From NCBI GenBank assembly GCA_013166775.1, contig JABLTJ010000033.1, forward strand, positions 1-36,138: a stretch of DNA of 36,138 nucleotides, read 5' to 3'. The first letter of the stretch is position 1. Every line of letters begins with the position of its first letter. Shown here one piece after another: positions 7,975 through 16,300 of the stretch. The DNA comes from Promethearchaeati archaeon. Lineage in GTDB: Archaea; Asgardarchaeota; Heimdallarchaeia; Heimdallarchaeales; Heimdallarchaeaceae. The notes beneath the pieces are model-generated. The model had not been told where the DNA came from. It made no database searches and worked only from the letters and a program-made list of their open reading frames with translations. The position numbers and the translations under genes were made by a program.

Positions 7975-9219
7975 ATGACTACAGATTCCTCTATCAATTT
8001 CGAACTCTGTGTTGTTTGTAAAACTTCCAGAATGTTGTGTGGTAGAAAATCTTGCTCCTTATTACAAAAGTGGTCTAAGGAATATAGCATTGAGAAACCT
8101 ATAATTAAGAAACTTGATGAATCTTTCTCTCCTCCATCGTTTTTTGTTAGTTGGGGAAACTATCCATACGCTACAGCTGGACCTATGTTAACTATTGACA
8201 GAATTGGATCTGAATCAATTGACAACTCAGATAATTGGTTAAGTAGAACTCAAGAAGAAATAGTAAAAATGAGAGTATCACTCTTTAGAACAAGAACCAG
8301 ATTGAATCTCAAAAGACCATTAGATTCAGATATAATTCAAAAGAGTCAAGAATTGCTCCTTGGAAAGAATTCTGTTGACGTAGAAGTCAATCTAATGAAA
8401 AATATTATTCCTGCAATAAAACTTGATGAAAGATCAGCTCCAGCAGGTCCTATAGCTCATATCGATAAGTTGAGAATCACTGAAAATCAGTCACCAATTC
8501 CAGCAATAGAGAAAAGCTATTATGATTCTGATTTGCTTGCAGTTGATGCTGTTGAGTATTTAGATAAAGAGAAGATTGATGTTAGCACAATTATCAGAGT
8601 CTTCAGTGCAGGGATGCTTGGTAGAGAACAGAACAGAAAACTCGTTCCAACTAGATGGTCAATTACAGCAGTTGATGATATAGTTTCAAAACAAAACATA
8701 GAGAGAATAAAGAAATTTCAAGAAATAGGAGAATATAGAATATTTTCTTACAATTATTTTGGCAATTATTACTTCATTCTACTGATTCCAGATGTATGGT
8801 CGTTTGAGGTTATTGAAACATGGTTTAGTGGAGCTTTTATGAATCCAAGCCAAATAGATATAGGTCTTGGAGACTGGGAAGGATATAACGGTAGAACTGA
8901 ATATGCTTCAAACGTCACAGGAGGTTATTATGCTGCACGTCTAGCAGCTACTGAATACTTACTAAGAATACAAAGACAAGCACAAATACTGGTCTTCAGA
9001 GAAATAACAAGTGAATACAAATTTCCATTAGGAGTATGGGTTGTTAGAATGGGTGTTAGGGGGGCTTTCGAAAGAAATTATGTAATTGCTGACAGCATAG
9101 ATTCAGCATTTGCTCAAATTCCAGATTATCTTAAATATCCAATTAAATATTGGAAACATCGTTCAAGATTATATGAACTAAATAAAAACCAGACCAAATT
9201 AGATCAATTTTTTACGTGA
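7975..9219 (+). CDS. nreA: NreA-family archaeal DNA repair protein with PIP box
   Basis: A 414-residue protein matching the archaeal NreA family. It has an N-terminal Cys cluster of zinc-finger type (Cys12, Cys15, Cys22, Cys27), the conserved core KLVPTRWSITAVDD, and a C-terminal QTKLDQFF. That tail is a perfect PCNA-interacting peptide (QxxLxxFF), the diagnostic NreA ending. NreA is reported to act in repair of alkylation/crosslink-type damage with PCNA and Hef; its chemistry is poorly known. The frame opens with TTG at 7966, but the ATG at 7975 is more likely. A TATA-like TTTTAATAA lies at 7939-7947. It is followed after six bases by a DNA glycosylase-like gene. Confidence 0.88.
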   Translation: MTTDSSINFELCVVCKTSRMLCGRKSCSLLQKWSKEYSIEKPIIKKLDESFSPPSFFVSWGNYPYATAGPMLTIDRIGSESIDNSDNWLSRTQEEIVKMRVSLFRTRTRLNLKRPLDSDIIQKSQELLLGKNSVDVEVNLMKNIIPAIKLDERSAPAGPIAHIDKLRITENQSPIPAIEKSYYDSDLLAVDAVEYLDKEKIDVSTIIRVFSAGMLGREQNRKLVPTRWSITAVDDIVSKQNIERIKKFQEIGEYRIFSYNYFGNYYFILLIPDVWSFEVIETWFSGAFMNPSQIDIGLGDWEGYNGRTEYASNVTGGYYAARLAATEYLLRIQRQAQILVFREITSEYKFPLGVWVVRMGVRGAFERNYVIADSIDSAFAQIPDYLKYPIKYWKHRSRLYELNKNQTKLDQFFT

Positions 9220-9225
9220 GATACC

Positions 9226-10440
9226 ATGAAAGCTAAAATCCATGAAGTTTCGAAAGAAGAATTAAAGAAAATTGCGGTCGTTGGTACTCATTTACACAAA
9301 TGGCAAGGAAGGGGGAGAAAGGGTATAGTAAAAGTCTTTCAAGAACAAGCTATGATACAGTTGGATCCTTTAAATCCAGCAGGAAGGAATCATGATGTAT
9401 TTCTTCTATCAAGAATTCCCGATTATAAAATCAATGAGTTTCAAAAAATAGTTTATCCAGAAAGAATTGTCTTTGAACACTACTTTCCTAATCTTATGGC
9501 TATTTTCAAAGAACATTATCCAATTTTTGCTCCTCAGATGAAGAAGGAATACATGCATAAATATTATCAATCTAGATTGGAGAAAATGGAAAAATTGCAT
9601 TCTGGAATATTAGAAGAGGCTAGAAATTTCCTGCTAGAGAAAGGTCCATCAACAGCAGCAGATTTAGGAGAGATGGCTAGTGTTAAACCTGATTTTAGTT
9701 TCTGGAAAACTAGTAATTTAGCAGGAATGGCTTTGGAAATGCTATGGATTTTAGGCAAAGCTGCCATTACACATAGAGATGAACATTGGCGGAAAAAGTA
9801 TGGTGTTATTGAAAACTACCTTGACCAATATCTTCTGAAAGATTGCACTTTTACAGATGATGAGATTAGCTTTCAGAAATTCTTAATCAAGCAGAAATCT
9901 TATCCTCTTATTTCTCTAGGAAAAATCTCAATCACAAAAGAGGGTAAATTATCATTGGGAAAAAAGAAAGGACTCTCGCCAGCATGGTTTAATAATCCAG
10001 AGGATGAGAAATGTCCAGAAGTTCTAAGAAAAGAAGGTGAGCAGTTAGGCTATGCAGTTCCTGCTAATTGGAGAGAGTTACTTGAAGTGACAATTGATGG
10101 TGAAATGCGAGCTATTGCCCCACTAGATCCTCTTGTTTGGGATAGAGATTTAACCATGAAAGTTTTTGAGTTCGATTATGTTTGGGAAGTATATAAGGTC
10201 CCTAAAGATAGAAAGTGGGGTTATTATGTTTATCCTTTACTTTATCAAAACAAGTTTATTGGTCGTCTAGAAGCCAAATTTGATAAAAATAAGAAAGAGC
10301 TTCTGATCTTTAATCTCATTCTAGAGGACGATTTTTCCTTTGATAGTGCTTCAAAAGAAGCTTATTATCGTCTAATTAATCGCTGGGAAAGAATGTTATC
10401 TGCAGAAAGTATCAAATACGATAAGAAAACCTCAATTTAA
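9226..10440 (+). CDS. YcaQ/AlkX-family winged-helix DNA glycosylase (HTH_42)
   Basis: A 404-residue member of the YcaQ/AlkZ winged-helix glycosylase family. The catalytic QxD motif is seen as Gln45-Leu-Asp47 in MIQLDPLNPAGRNHDVFLLSR, and the late conserved block as IAPLDPLVWDRDL. YcaQ (AlkX) unhooks interstrand crosslinks and removes N-alkylated bases, while AlkZ has QxQ, so the QxD form favours the YcaQ branch. The SD-like GTGAGAT overlaps the nreA stop codon, implying an operon and possibly translational coupling. Pairing with NreA suggests a joint role in alkylation/crosslink repair. Confidence 0.82.
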   Translation: MKAKIHEVSKEELKKIAVVGTHLHKWQGRGRKGIVKVFQEQAMIQLDPLNPAGRNHDVFLLSRIPDYKINEFQKIVYPERIVFEHYFPNLMAIFKEHYPIFAPQMKKEYMHKYYQSRLEKMEKLHSGILEEARNFLLEKGPSTAADLGEMASVKPDFSFWKTSNLAGMALEMLWILGKAAITHRDEHWRKKYGVIENYLDQYLLKDCTFTDDEISFQKFLIKQKSYPLISLGKISITKEGKLSLGKKKGLSPAWFNNPEDEKCPEVLRKEGEQLGYAVPANWRELLEVTIDGEMRAIAPLDPLVWDRDLTMKVFEFDYVWEVYKVPKDRKWGYYVYPLLYQNKFIGRLEAKFDKNKKELLIFNLILEDDFSFDSASKEAYYRLINRWERMLSAESIKYDKKTSI

Positions 10441-10459
10441 TAAATAACGATATTATTTA
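10441..10459. terminator. AT-rich hairpin after the repair operon
   Basis: TAAATAA-CGATA-TTATTTA, a 7-bp perfect stem, starts right after the TAA stop of the glycosylase gene. It may help end the transcript. The rest of the gap to the biotin carboxylase gene holds that gene's promoter. Confidence 0.3.
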
Positions 10460-10581
10460 TCAAAAATTTGCTTTATCTATTTATGTGCGTTTTTGATTAA
10501 ACGTTCTTAATTTTTCATTAAATATATATTTAAAAGACAGAAAGGTTGGATGATATTTTTTACTCATATAATAGAAAAGAC

Positions 10582-10590
10582 TTTATATAA
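10582..10590 (+). promoter_or_regulatory. TATA box of the biotin carboxylase operon (leaderless)
   Basis: TTTATATAA is centred 27 bases before the ATG at 10613, so transcription should begin at or beside that ATG. This decides the start of the biotin carboxylase. Confidence 0.6.
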
Positions 10591-10612
10591 ACCCTCAAGG
10601 GAATCTATTCTA

Positions 10613-12115
10613 ATGCTTGATACTGTTTTAGTTGCAAATAGAGGAGAAATTGCAATACGCATAATTAGGGCTTGTCGTTCTCTAAACTTCAAAGCTGTTG
10701 CTCTCTTTGCAGAAGATGATACAAATGCTCTACACGTTAAAATGGCAGATGAAGCATACAGTTTAGGTAAAGGCACAGTTCAAGAAACATATCTCAATAT
10801 TGATAAAATTATCGACATTGCAAAGGATTCAGGTTCCAGTGCGATTCATCCAGGATATGGATTTCTTAGTGAAAGCTCTCTATTGGCAGAGAAAGCAATC
10901 AAAAACAAACTTGTTTTCATCGGTCCTAAACCAAAAGTAATTGACCAACTAGGAGATAAGATGGAAGCAAAACGGATTGCAAAAGAAGTAGATATTCCTC
11001 TTGTTCCAGGATCAGAAGATTATATCTCTACGTTTGAAGAAGCAGAAGAAGTAGCAGAAGAGATAGGATATCCTTTGATGATCAAAGCAGCATTCGGAGG
11101 GGGAGGTAAAGGGATGGAAGTTGTTAAATCACCCTCTACGTTGGAAATAAGCCTCTTGGGATGTCAAACACTTTCTAAAAGATTTTTTGGTAGAAAAGAA
11201 GTTTTTATTGAGAAATTTATCACAAATCCTCGACATATAGAAATTCAGTTTCTTGCAGATAATTTTGGAAATGTTATTCATTTGGGAGATCGAGAATGCT
11301 CAATCCAGAGATCTCACCAAAAAATCATAGAAGAAGCTCCATCATTTTTAAATGACAAAATTAGAAATGAATTAGGAGAGAAGGTTTGCGCATTAGCGGA
11401 GAAAATATCCTATCAGAATGCAGGAACTGCTGAATTCCTTTGGAAAGATAATCATCTTTACTTCAATGAAGTGAATCCCAGAATTCAGGTTGAACATCCT
11501 GTAACTGAGATGATTACAGGTATAGATTTAGTTGTTCAGCAATTAAAAATAGCTAACAATGAGAAACTAACCTTTAAACAGGAAGATATAACCTTTAGAG
11601 GACATGCGATAGAATTTCGAATAAATGCTGAAGATCCTCTTAAATCCTTTTATCCTCAATCAGGAACCGTTACTGGATTGAGTATTCCAGGTGGTAATTC
11701 AATTAGATTCGATACAGCTCTTTATTCTACATATAAATTACCCAATAGCTATGATTCTCTTATTGGTAAATTGATTGTCTGGGGAGAAAATAGGGAGGAA
11801 GTAATAGAAAAATCTCGACACGCACTTCAAGAGTTAACAATCACTGGAATCATCACAAATATAGATCTACATAAAGCGATACTTGAAACTCCTGAATTTC
11901 TATCTAGAGAGATTACTACTGATTTTCTTGAGATTAATAAGATTCAAGAAATCCTTGATCATTATGATAAAATGAAACTTGCAGCTGTTTTTAGAATTTA
12001 TGAAGACAACAAGGACAAGATTCCTTCCATATTAAATGATTTAAGAAGAAAAAACATGGACTATAATAGATGGAAAGATCAAAGCAAATTTGAGCAACAA
12101 CGTAAGTTTCTCTGA
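10613..12115 (+). CDS. accC: Biotin carboxylase subunit of acyl-CoA carboxylase
   Basis: A 500-residue ATP-grasp enzyme that carboxylates carrier-bound biotin using ATP and bicarbonate. Visible blocks are VLVANRGEIAIRIIRA (5-20), HPGYGFLSE (79-87), the Gly-rich ATP loop GGGGKG (162-167), GDRECSIQRSHQK (225-236) and EVNPRIQVEH (286-295). The C-terminal 45 residues or so, beyond the usual carboxylase core, are charged and unassigned. The frame is open from 10550, but the TATA spacing and family N-terminus both fix the start at 10613. The carrier gene follows after 16 bases. With the carboxyltransferase at 23431-25008 it completes an acetyl/propionyl-CoA carboxylase, likely supplying malonyl-CoA to the megasynthase. 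Confidence 0.93.
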   Translation: MLDTVLVANRGEIAIRIIRACRSLNFKAVALFAEDDTNALHVKMADEAYSLGKGTVQETYLNIDKIIDIAKDSGSSAIHPGYGFLSESSLLAEKAIKNKLVFIGPKPKVIDQLGDKMEAKRIAKEVDIPLVPGSEDYISTFEEAEEVAEEIGYPLMIKAAFGGGGKGMEVVKSPSTLEISLLGCQTLSKRFFGRKEVFIEKFITNPRHIEIQFLADNFGNVIHLGDRECSIQRSHQKIIEEAPSFLNDKIRNELGEKVCALAEKISYQNAGTAEFLWKDNHLYFNEVNPRIQVEHPVTEMITGIDLVVQQLKIANNEKLTFKQEDITFRGHAIEFRINAEDPLKSFYPQSGTVTGLSIPGGNSIRFDTALYSTYKLPNSYDSLIGKLIVWGENREEVIEKSRHALQELTITGIITNIDLHKAILETPEFLSREITTDFLEINKIQEILDHYDKMKLAAVFRIYEDNKDKIPSILNDLRRKNMDYNRWKDQSKFEQQRKFL

Positions 12116-12131
12116 TTTTAGAGGATTTAAC

Positions 12132-12608
12132 ATGAAAAAGAAAGTTACATTTCAAGGAAGAGAGTATATTGTAGAGGTTCTTAAAGACGGAAATATCTCT
12201 GTTGATGGAGAGATATTTACAACCACGATCACTCAAGGAATCCAGAAAGTTTACAAGGTACTAGTTGATGAACACACTTTCACAATAGAAGTAACTGATA
12301 AAGATATTTTCGTAGATGGAGAAGAATCTTCTCTTTCAGTTAAACCACATATCGAAATTCAATCCAAGCTACTGAAAAAACAGCAAGAGGAAAAAAGGAA
12401 AATAATTGCCCCTATACCAGGAAAAATCATTCAAATTCTGGTTAGACAAGGGGAGAAGGTTTCAAGAAATCAAGAATTAATAATCTTAGAAGCAATGAAA
12501 ATGAGAAATCGTATTTTTTCGCCAATTGATGGAAAAATAACACAAATACATGTTAAGAAAGAAGACAATGTTTCTCAGGATCAAACATTAATTGAGATAG
12601 AAAGATAG
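12132..12608 (+). CDS. accB: Biotin carboxyl carrier protein of acyl-CoA carboxylase
   Basis: The 158-residue product ends in a biotinyl domain (about residues 90-158) with the canonical EAMKM motif at 120-124, making Lys123 the biotinylation site. The N-terminal 80 residues form the beta-rich segment usual in stand-alone carriers of archaeal and actinobacterial carboxylases. The ATG at 12132 has an SD GAGGAT at 12121-12126. The upstream ATG at 12090 would overlap accC and has no such support. The gene ends with TAG two bases from the convergent hydrolase gene. The divergent biotin ligase at 25128 is the expected modifying enzyme. Confidence 0.92.
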   Translation: MKKKVTFQGREYIVEVLKDGNISVDGEIFTTTITQGIQKVYKVLVDEHTFTIEVTDKDIFVDGEESSLSVKPHIEIQSKLLKKQQEEKRKIIAPIPGKIIQILVRQGEKVSRNQELIILEAMKMRNRIFSPIDGKITQIHVKKEDNVSQDQTLIEIER

Positions 12609-12610
12609 AA

Positions 12611-13396
12611 TCAGAGTACTTCTTTAAAGAAATCAATGATGTAATTTTTCATATAATCAAAATCCTCTTGTTTTGAGAAATTATGATTTGCTCCTTCTAC
12701 AATCTTGAAGTCCTTATCCAACTCTGAAGGTATTTTTTCATATAATTTCTGAATCCCTTTTTCGGATAATACTTCATCCTTATTTCCTGTAATTACTCTG
12801 ATTGGAATCTGAAGACTAGATGCTAGTTTCATTGGATTATAGAGTTTTACTTGAGATAAAAATTCCTTCTTCAAGTCTTGCACTTTGGGTATTCTCATTT
12901 GTTTGTCTCTTTGCCATAATTGAGCCATTCCATCAAAGATTTTCAGTTTTGGTATTTTTTCCGTATCGTAAACTGGGGATCGAATAGCTAAGCATTTAAT
13001 TCGTCTATCTCTTACAGAGTGACATAAAGCCATTGCACCCCCAAAACTCTCACCAAATAACCCTATTCTTGATGAATCTATCCTAGGATGTTGAGCTAAA
13101 TCAGTAACAATTCTGTTTATGTTTTCGTGTGAAAAATAGTATTCATATTCCCCTGAGCTAGATCTAACTCCTGTATAATCAAAAGCGAAATAAGCTATCT
13201 TATTATCTGTAAAGCTAGAAGCTATCCTTTCCTTTTCCTTTTTGGGATCAGTTCCAGGCATGCCATTTAATCTGATTATCAAGGGATGTTGTTCTTCTTT
13301 TTTTGGCAAATAAAGATAGCCTTTTATTTTGTCTTCTCGAAATTGTATCTCACGCTTTTCTACTTTCAATTTGCTTACTTCCTTTTTCAATCTCAC
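12611..13396 (-). CDS. Alpha/beta hydrolase, candidate acyl-releasing esterase/thioesterase
   Basis: A 261-residue serine hydrolase with the catalytic triad visible as Ser117 in GESFGG, Asp207 in GNKDEV and His238 in GANHNF. The family includes dienelactone hydrolases, acylpeptidases and thioesterases, so specificity is open. Its frame overlaps the 3' end of the megasynthase gene by up to 47 bases on the same strand, implying cotranscription and coupling. The megasynthase shows no thioesterase domain, so chain release is an attractive inference. The start is unsettled: GTG at 13396 opens the frame, but a TTG at 13369 after GGAAG is also possible. Confidence 0.8.
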   Translation of the reverse strand: MRLKKEVSKLKVEKREIQFREDKIKGYLYLPKKEEQHPLIIRLNGMPGTDPKKEKERIASSFTDNKIAYFAFDYTGVRSSSGEYEYYFSHENINRIVTDLAQHPRIDSSRIGLFGESFGGAMALCHSVRDRRIKCLAIRSPVYDTEKIPKLKIFDGMAQLWQRDKQMRIPKVQDLKKEFLSQVKLYNPMKLASSLQIPIRVITGNKDEVLSEKGIQKLYEKIPSELDKDFKIVEGANHNFSKQEDFDYMKNYIIDFFKEVL

Positions 13397-16300
13397 AATA
13401 ACTTATTGAATAATTTGTAGAGGTTTGATTTTCAAGCTTAAAGGATGATGAATCATAGGGAATGGTTTCTTTAACATTGTTCGAGAAATTAACTCGGTAA
13501 TTTTCACTCTTTTTCTCTTTGAATATCTCTACATCATGAAGACTAAGATGCAATCCTTCACCTAAAGCCTTTGAAACAGCTTCTTTTATTGTCCAAATGA
13601 TTGTACCAAGATTGTCATCATTTAAGATAATTTTTCTCTCTTCTTCTGTAAATGCTTCTTTAAAGAAGCCTTCATCTCGCTTTTCGATTTTTTCTATATC
13701 AACACCCACAGGTTTTTCGCTTAAAGTAGACACAGCAAAATCTCCTGAGTGTGAGATAGATAAATGGATGTTACTTCGTTTACCTTTCTCTTTATCAAAT
13801 AAGAAAGGTTGACCCTTCTCCATTTTTCTTATTTCTATTTTCTTAAGAACATCTTTGTCTTCTTGAAATTCAGAGTACAATTCTTTTGTAGCAATTACTC
13901 CTGAGAGATACTCAATTCTTCGTTTTTCATTCCTTATTCTATTAAAAGCTGCTTTCTCTTTAGAAGAAAGATATTTCAGAACTTCTTCAGGTTCGTTCGA
14001 AAGATAATTGGTCACCCCTTTGATAGGAACTACTTTCATTCTTTTACCTTTAAAATTTGAAGAAATCTCCCAATATTCTCTCAATTGATTCTTTTTATCT
14101 GAAAAATCTTCTTCACCTTTGAATGAAAATTGAGTGTGAATCATTGCTAATTGATCTAGTCTAATGATAACCTTACCTTCTTCATCAATTACTTCAACAT
14201 TGTAGAAACTATGTGTCGAATCCTTATTGATGAATTCCGAAATAATATATTTAGGAGTTTTGTTACTATAGATTGCTACTTCCTTGATTTTTGAAGGAAG
14301 AGAAGTTTTTTGATTCACAATAAGATCATACAAACCAGCTGTCTGAAAAGCAGCTTCTATAGCTCTAGGCTGGATTTGAACCATCGATTTTAGATTTGAA
14401 AATAGCTTCTCTTCAGGGATACAAACCTTTGTAAATGCTTTTTCACCTGATAATTCAATCAGTTTCTCAAGAACCTGAAAGCTGTTTCCATGGAAGAAAA
14501 TAGAATATATCTCTTCCTTGGTCATTAGTTCTATTGTAGATTCATTTAGGCTTAGATTTCTCTTTTTACTTCTTTTCTTCTTGAGAGTATTACCTATTCT
14601 TCCTGAGAAATGCTCTGTAGTCATAATTCGTTTTTCCGCAATCTTAGGTACAAAATCTGATTTCAATGACAAATTTTGAGTAATAGGATTGTACTCTACG
14701 TAAACTTCCTTGGGTTTATTATGCAACTGCTTGATTGCTGATTTGAATTCAATATCTTCAAGAGTGCTAGTTTTCTTTCTTGAAACAAGGGAGTATATCT
14801 CTGCGAATATTTCCAAACCCATTACTCCTGGGAATATTGGAGTATTCTCTATCTGATGATCTAGCATATACAAATCGTTTTCCGTTGTTATCGAATAATC
14901 TCCCCTAAACACAGGTTTGTTAAACTCAACTTTATCAATCATTGGAAACTTAACATCGGTTATTTTTGCTTGATGTGGAGTCAGTTTATCAAATGGTCCT
15001 AAACCACGAGAAACAACAACTTCGCTGCTAAAGTAATTTGAGAAAAGATTAACGAAAGTCTTGATCCCTTCTGTCATAGGTATTGGGTATATCCCCTGTG
15101 ATTCCAAAATCTGCATAATTGATCCTCTAGTAGCCATACCAATATCTCCCCAGGCAGACCAATCATAAGCTAAAGATGGAATTCCTTGTTGACTTAACAT
15201 CCAACATAATCTGGACAAGTAACCATTAGCAAAAGAGTAGTCGATTTGTCCCATATTCCCAAATCTTCCAGCTATCGAAGTGAAGCATATTACTCTTTTC
15301 AGTTTCTTCATATCGACAGCATCCAGAATATTCCAGATTCCTTCAACCTTTACGGAAACAATAAATCTTGAGAAATCGAACTTCTTTTTCTTGAATTGCT
15401 TGGATTCTTCCAAACCTGCTCCATGAACAATATGGGTTACTTTTGATCGAAATTCTTCTTCTATTTTCTTTATAGAATCAGCTACAGCTTCTTTGTTTGT
15501 TACATCGGTTCTGTGATATGTAGCAATAATTCCTTTTTGTTCTAATGTTTGAATATTTTCTAGAACTTCCAAATTGAAAATAAATTGATTCCATTTCTTA
15601 TCTATCATTACAGGAGTAACTTTTTCTTCCGTTTCTCTTAGTTTCTCAATCATTTTCTGTTTTCTATCTTTGAGTTCAGTTTCAGTCAATTTCAAGTCTT
15701 CTACGCTGCATTCTGATATGTCTTCTATCCCTAGCAACGCTACTTTGGGCTTAGCTATTTCGCAAACAGCTTCGATGCACTTGAAAGTTATTCCTCGTCC
15801 ACCTCCTGTTACCAGCAAGACATCTTTCTCACCGATATCCAATTCTGAAACATCGGAAATTGTTTCTTCAATTGAAGTAGGAACTAACGTATAACGAATT
15901 GAATTACTGTAAGATATCTCAATATTTGTATCCCAGAATTCCAGTTCTTTCATTATTTCACTAGGTTTTTCAGAGTAAAGATGCTTTACTTGAATCTCAA
16001 ATTCGTGTCCTAGAGTTTTAATAAATCCAGAAATACCCCCCGAGAGTGGGTAAGATCCTTCTTCATACCCAAAGAATTTTTCAGGTGAGATTGCAGTAAT
16101 TTTTTGTTCAGAATTCAAATCTAAGTGTTGGAATAGTGAAAACAATTTTTCATAATATTCTTGATCTATAAATCCAGGTGTTGTTTTCTTATCTGGTAAA
16201 ATCAGAATGAAATTATCAAACTTATTACTCTTTAGAGAAGAAGGTGCTTTTTTAAGCAGTTCATGACTTACAAACTCAATTTTCTTCTTGGTGAATTCTT

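Noticed and set aside
10550..10612. Upstream 21 residues of the biotin carboxylase frame
   Set aside because: A TATA box lies inside this stretch and is correctly spaced for the ATG at 10613, where the family N-terminus also begins.
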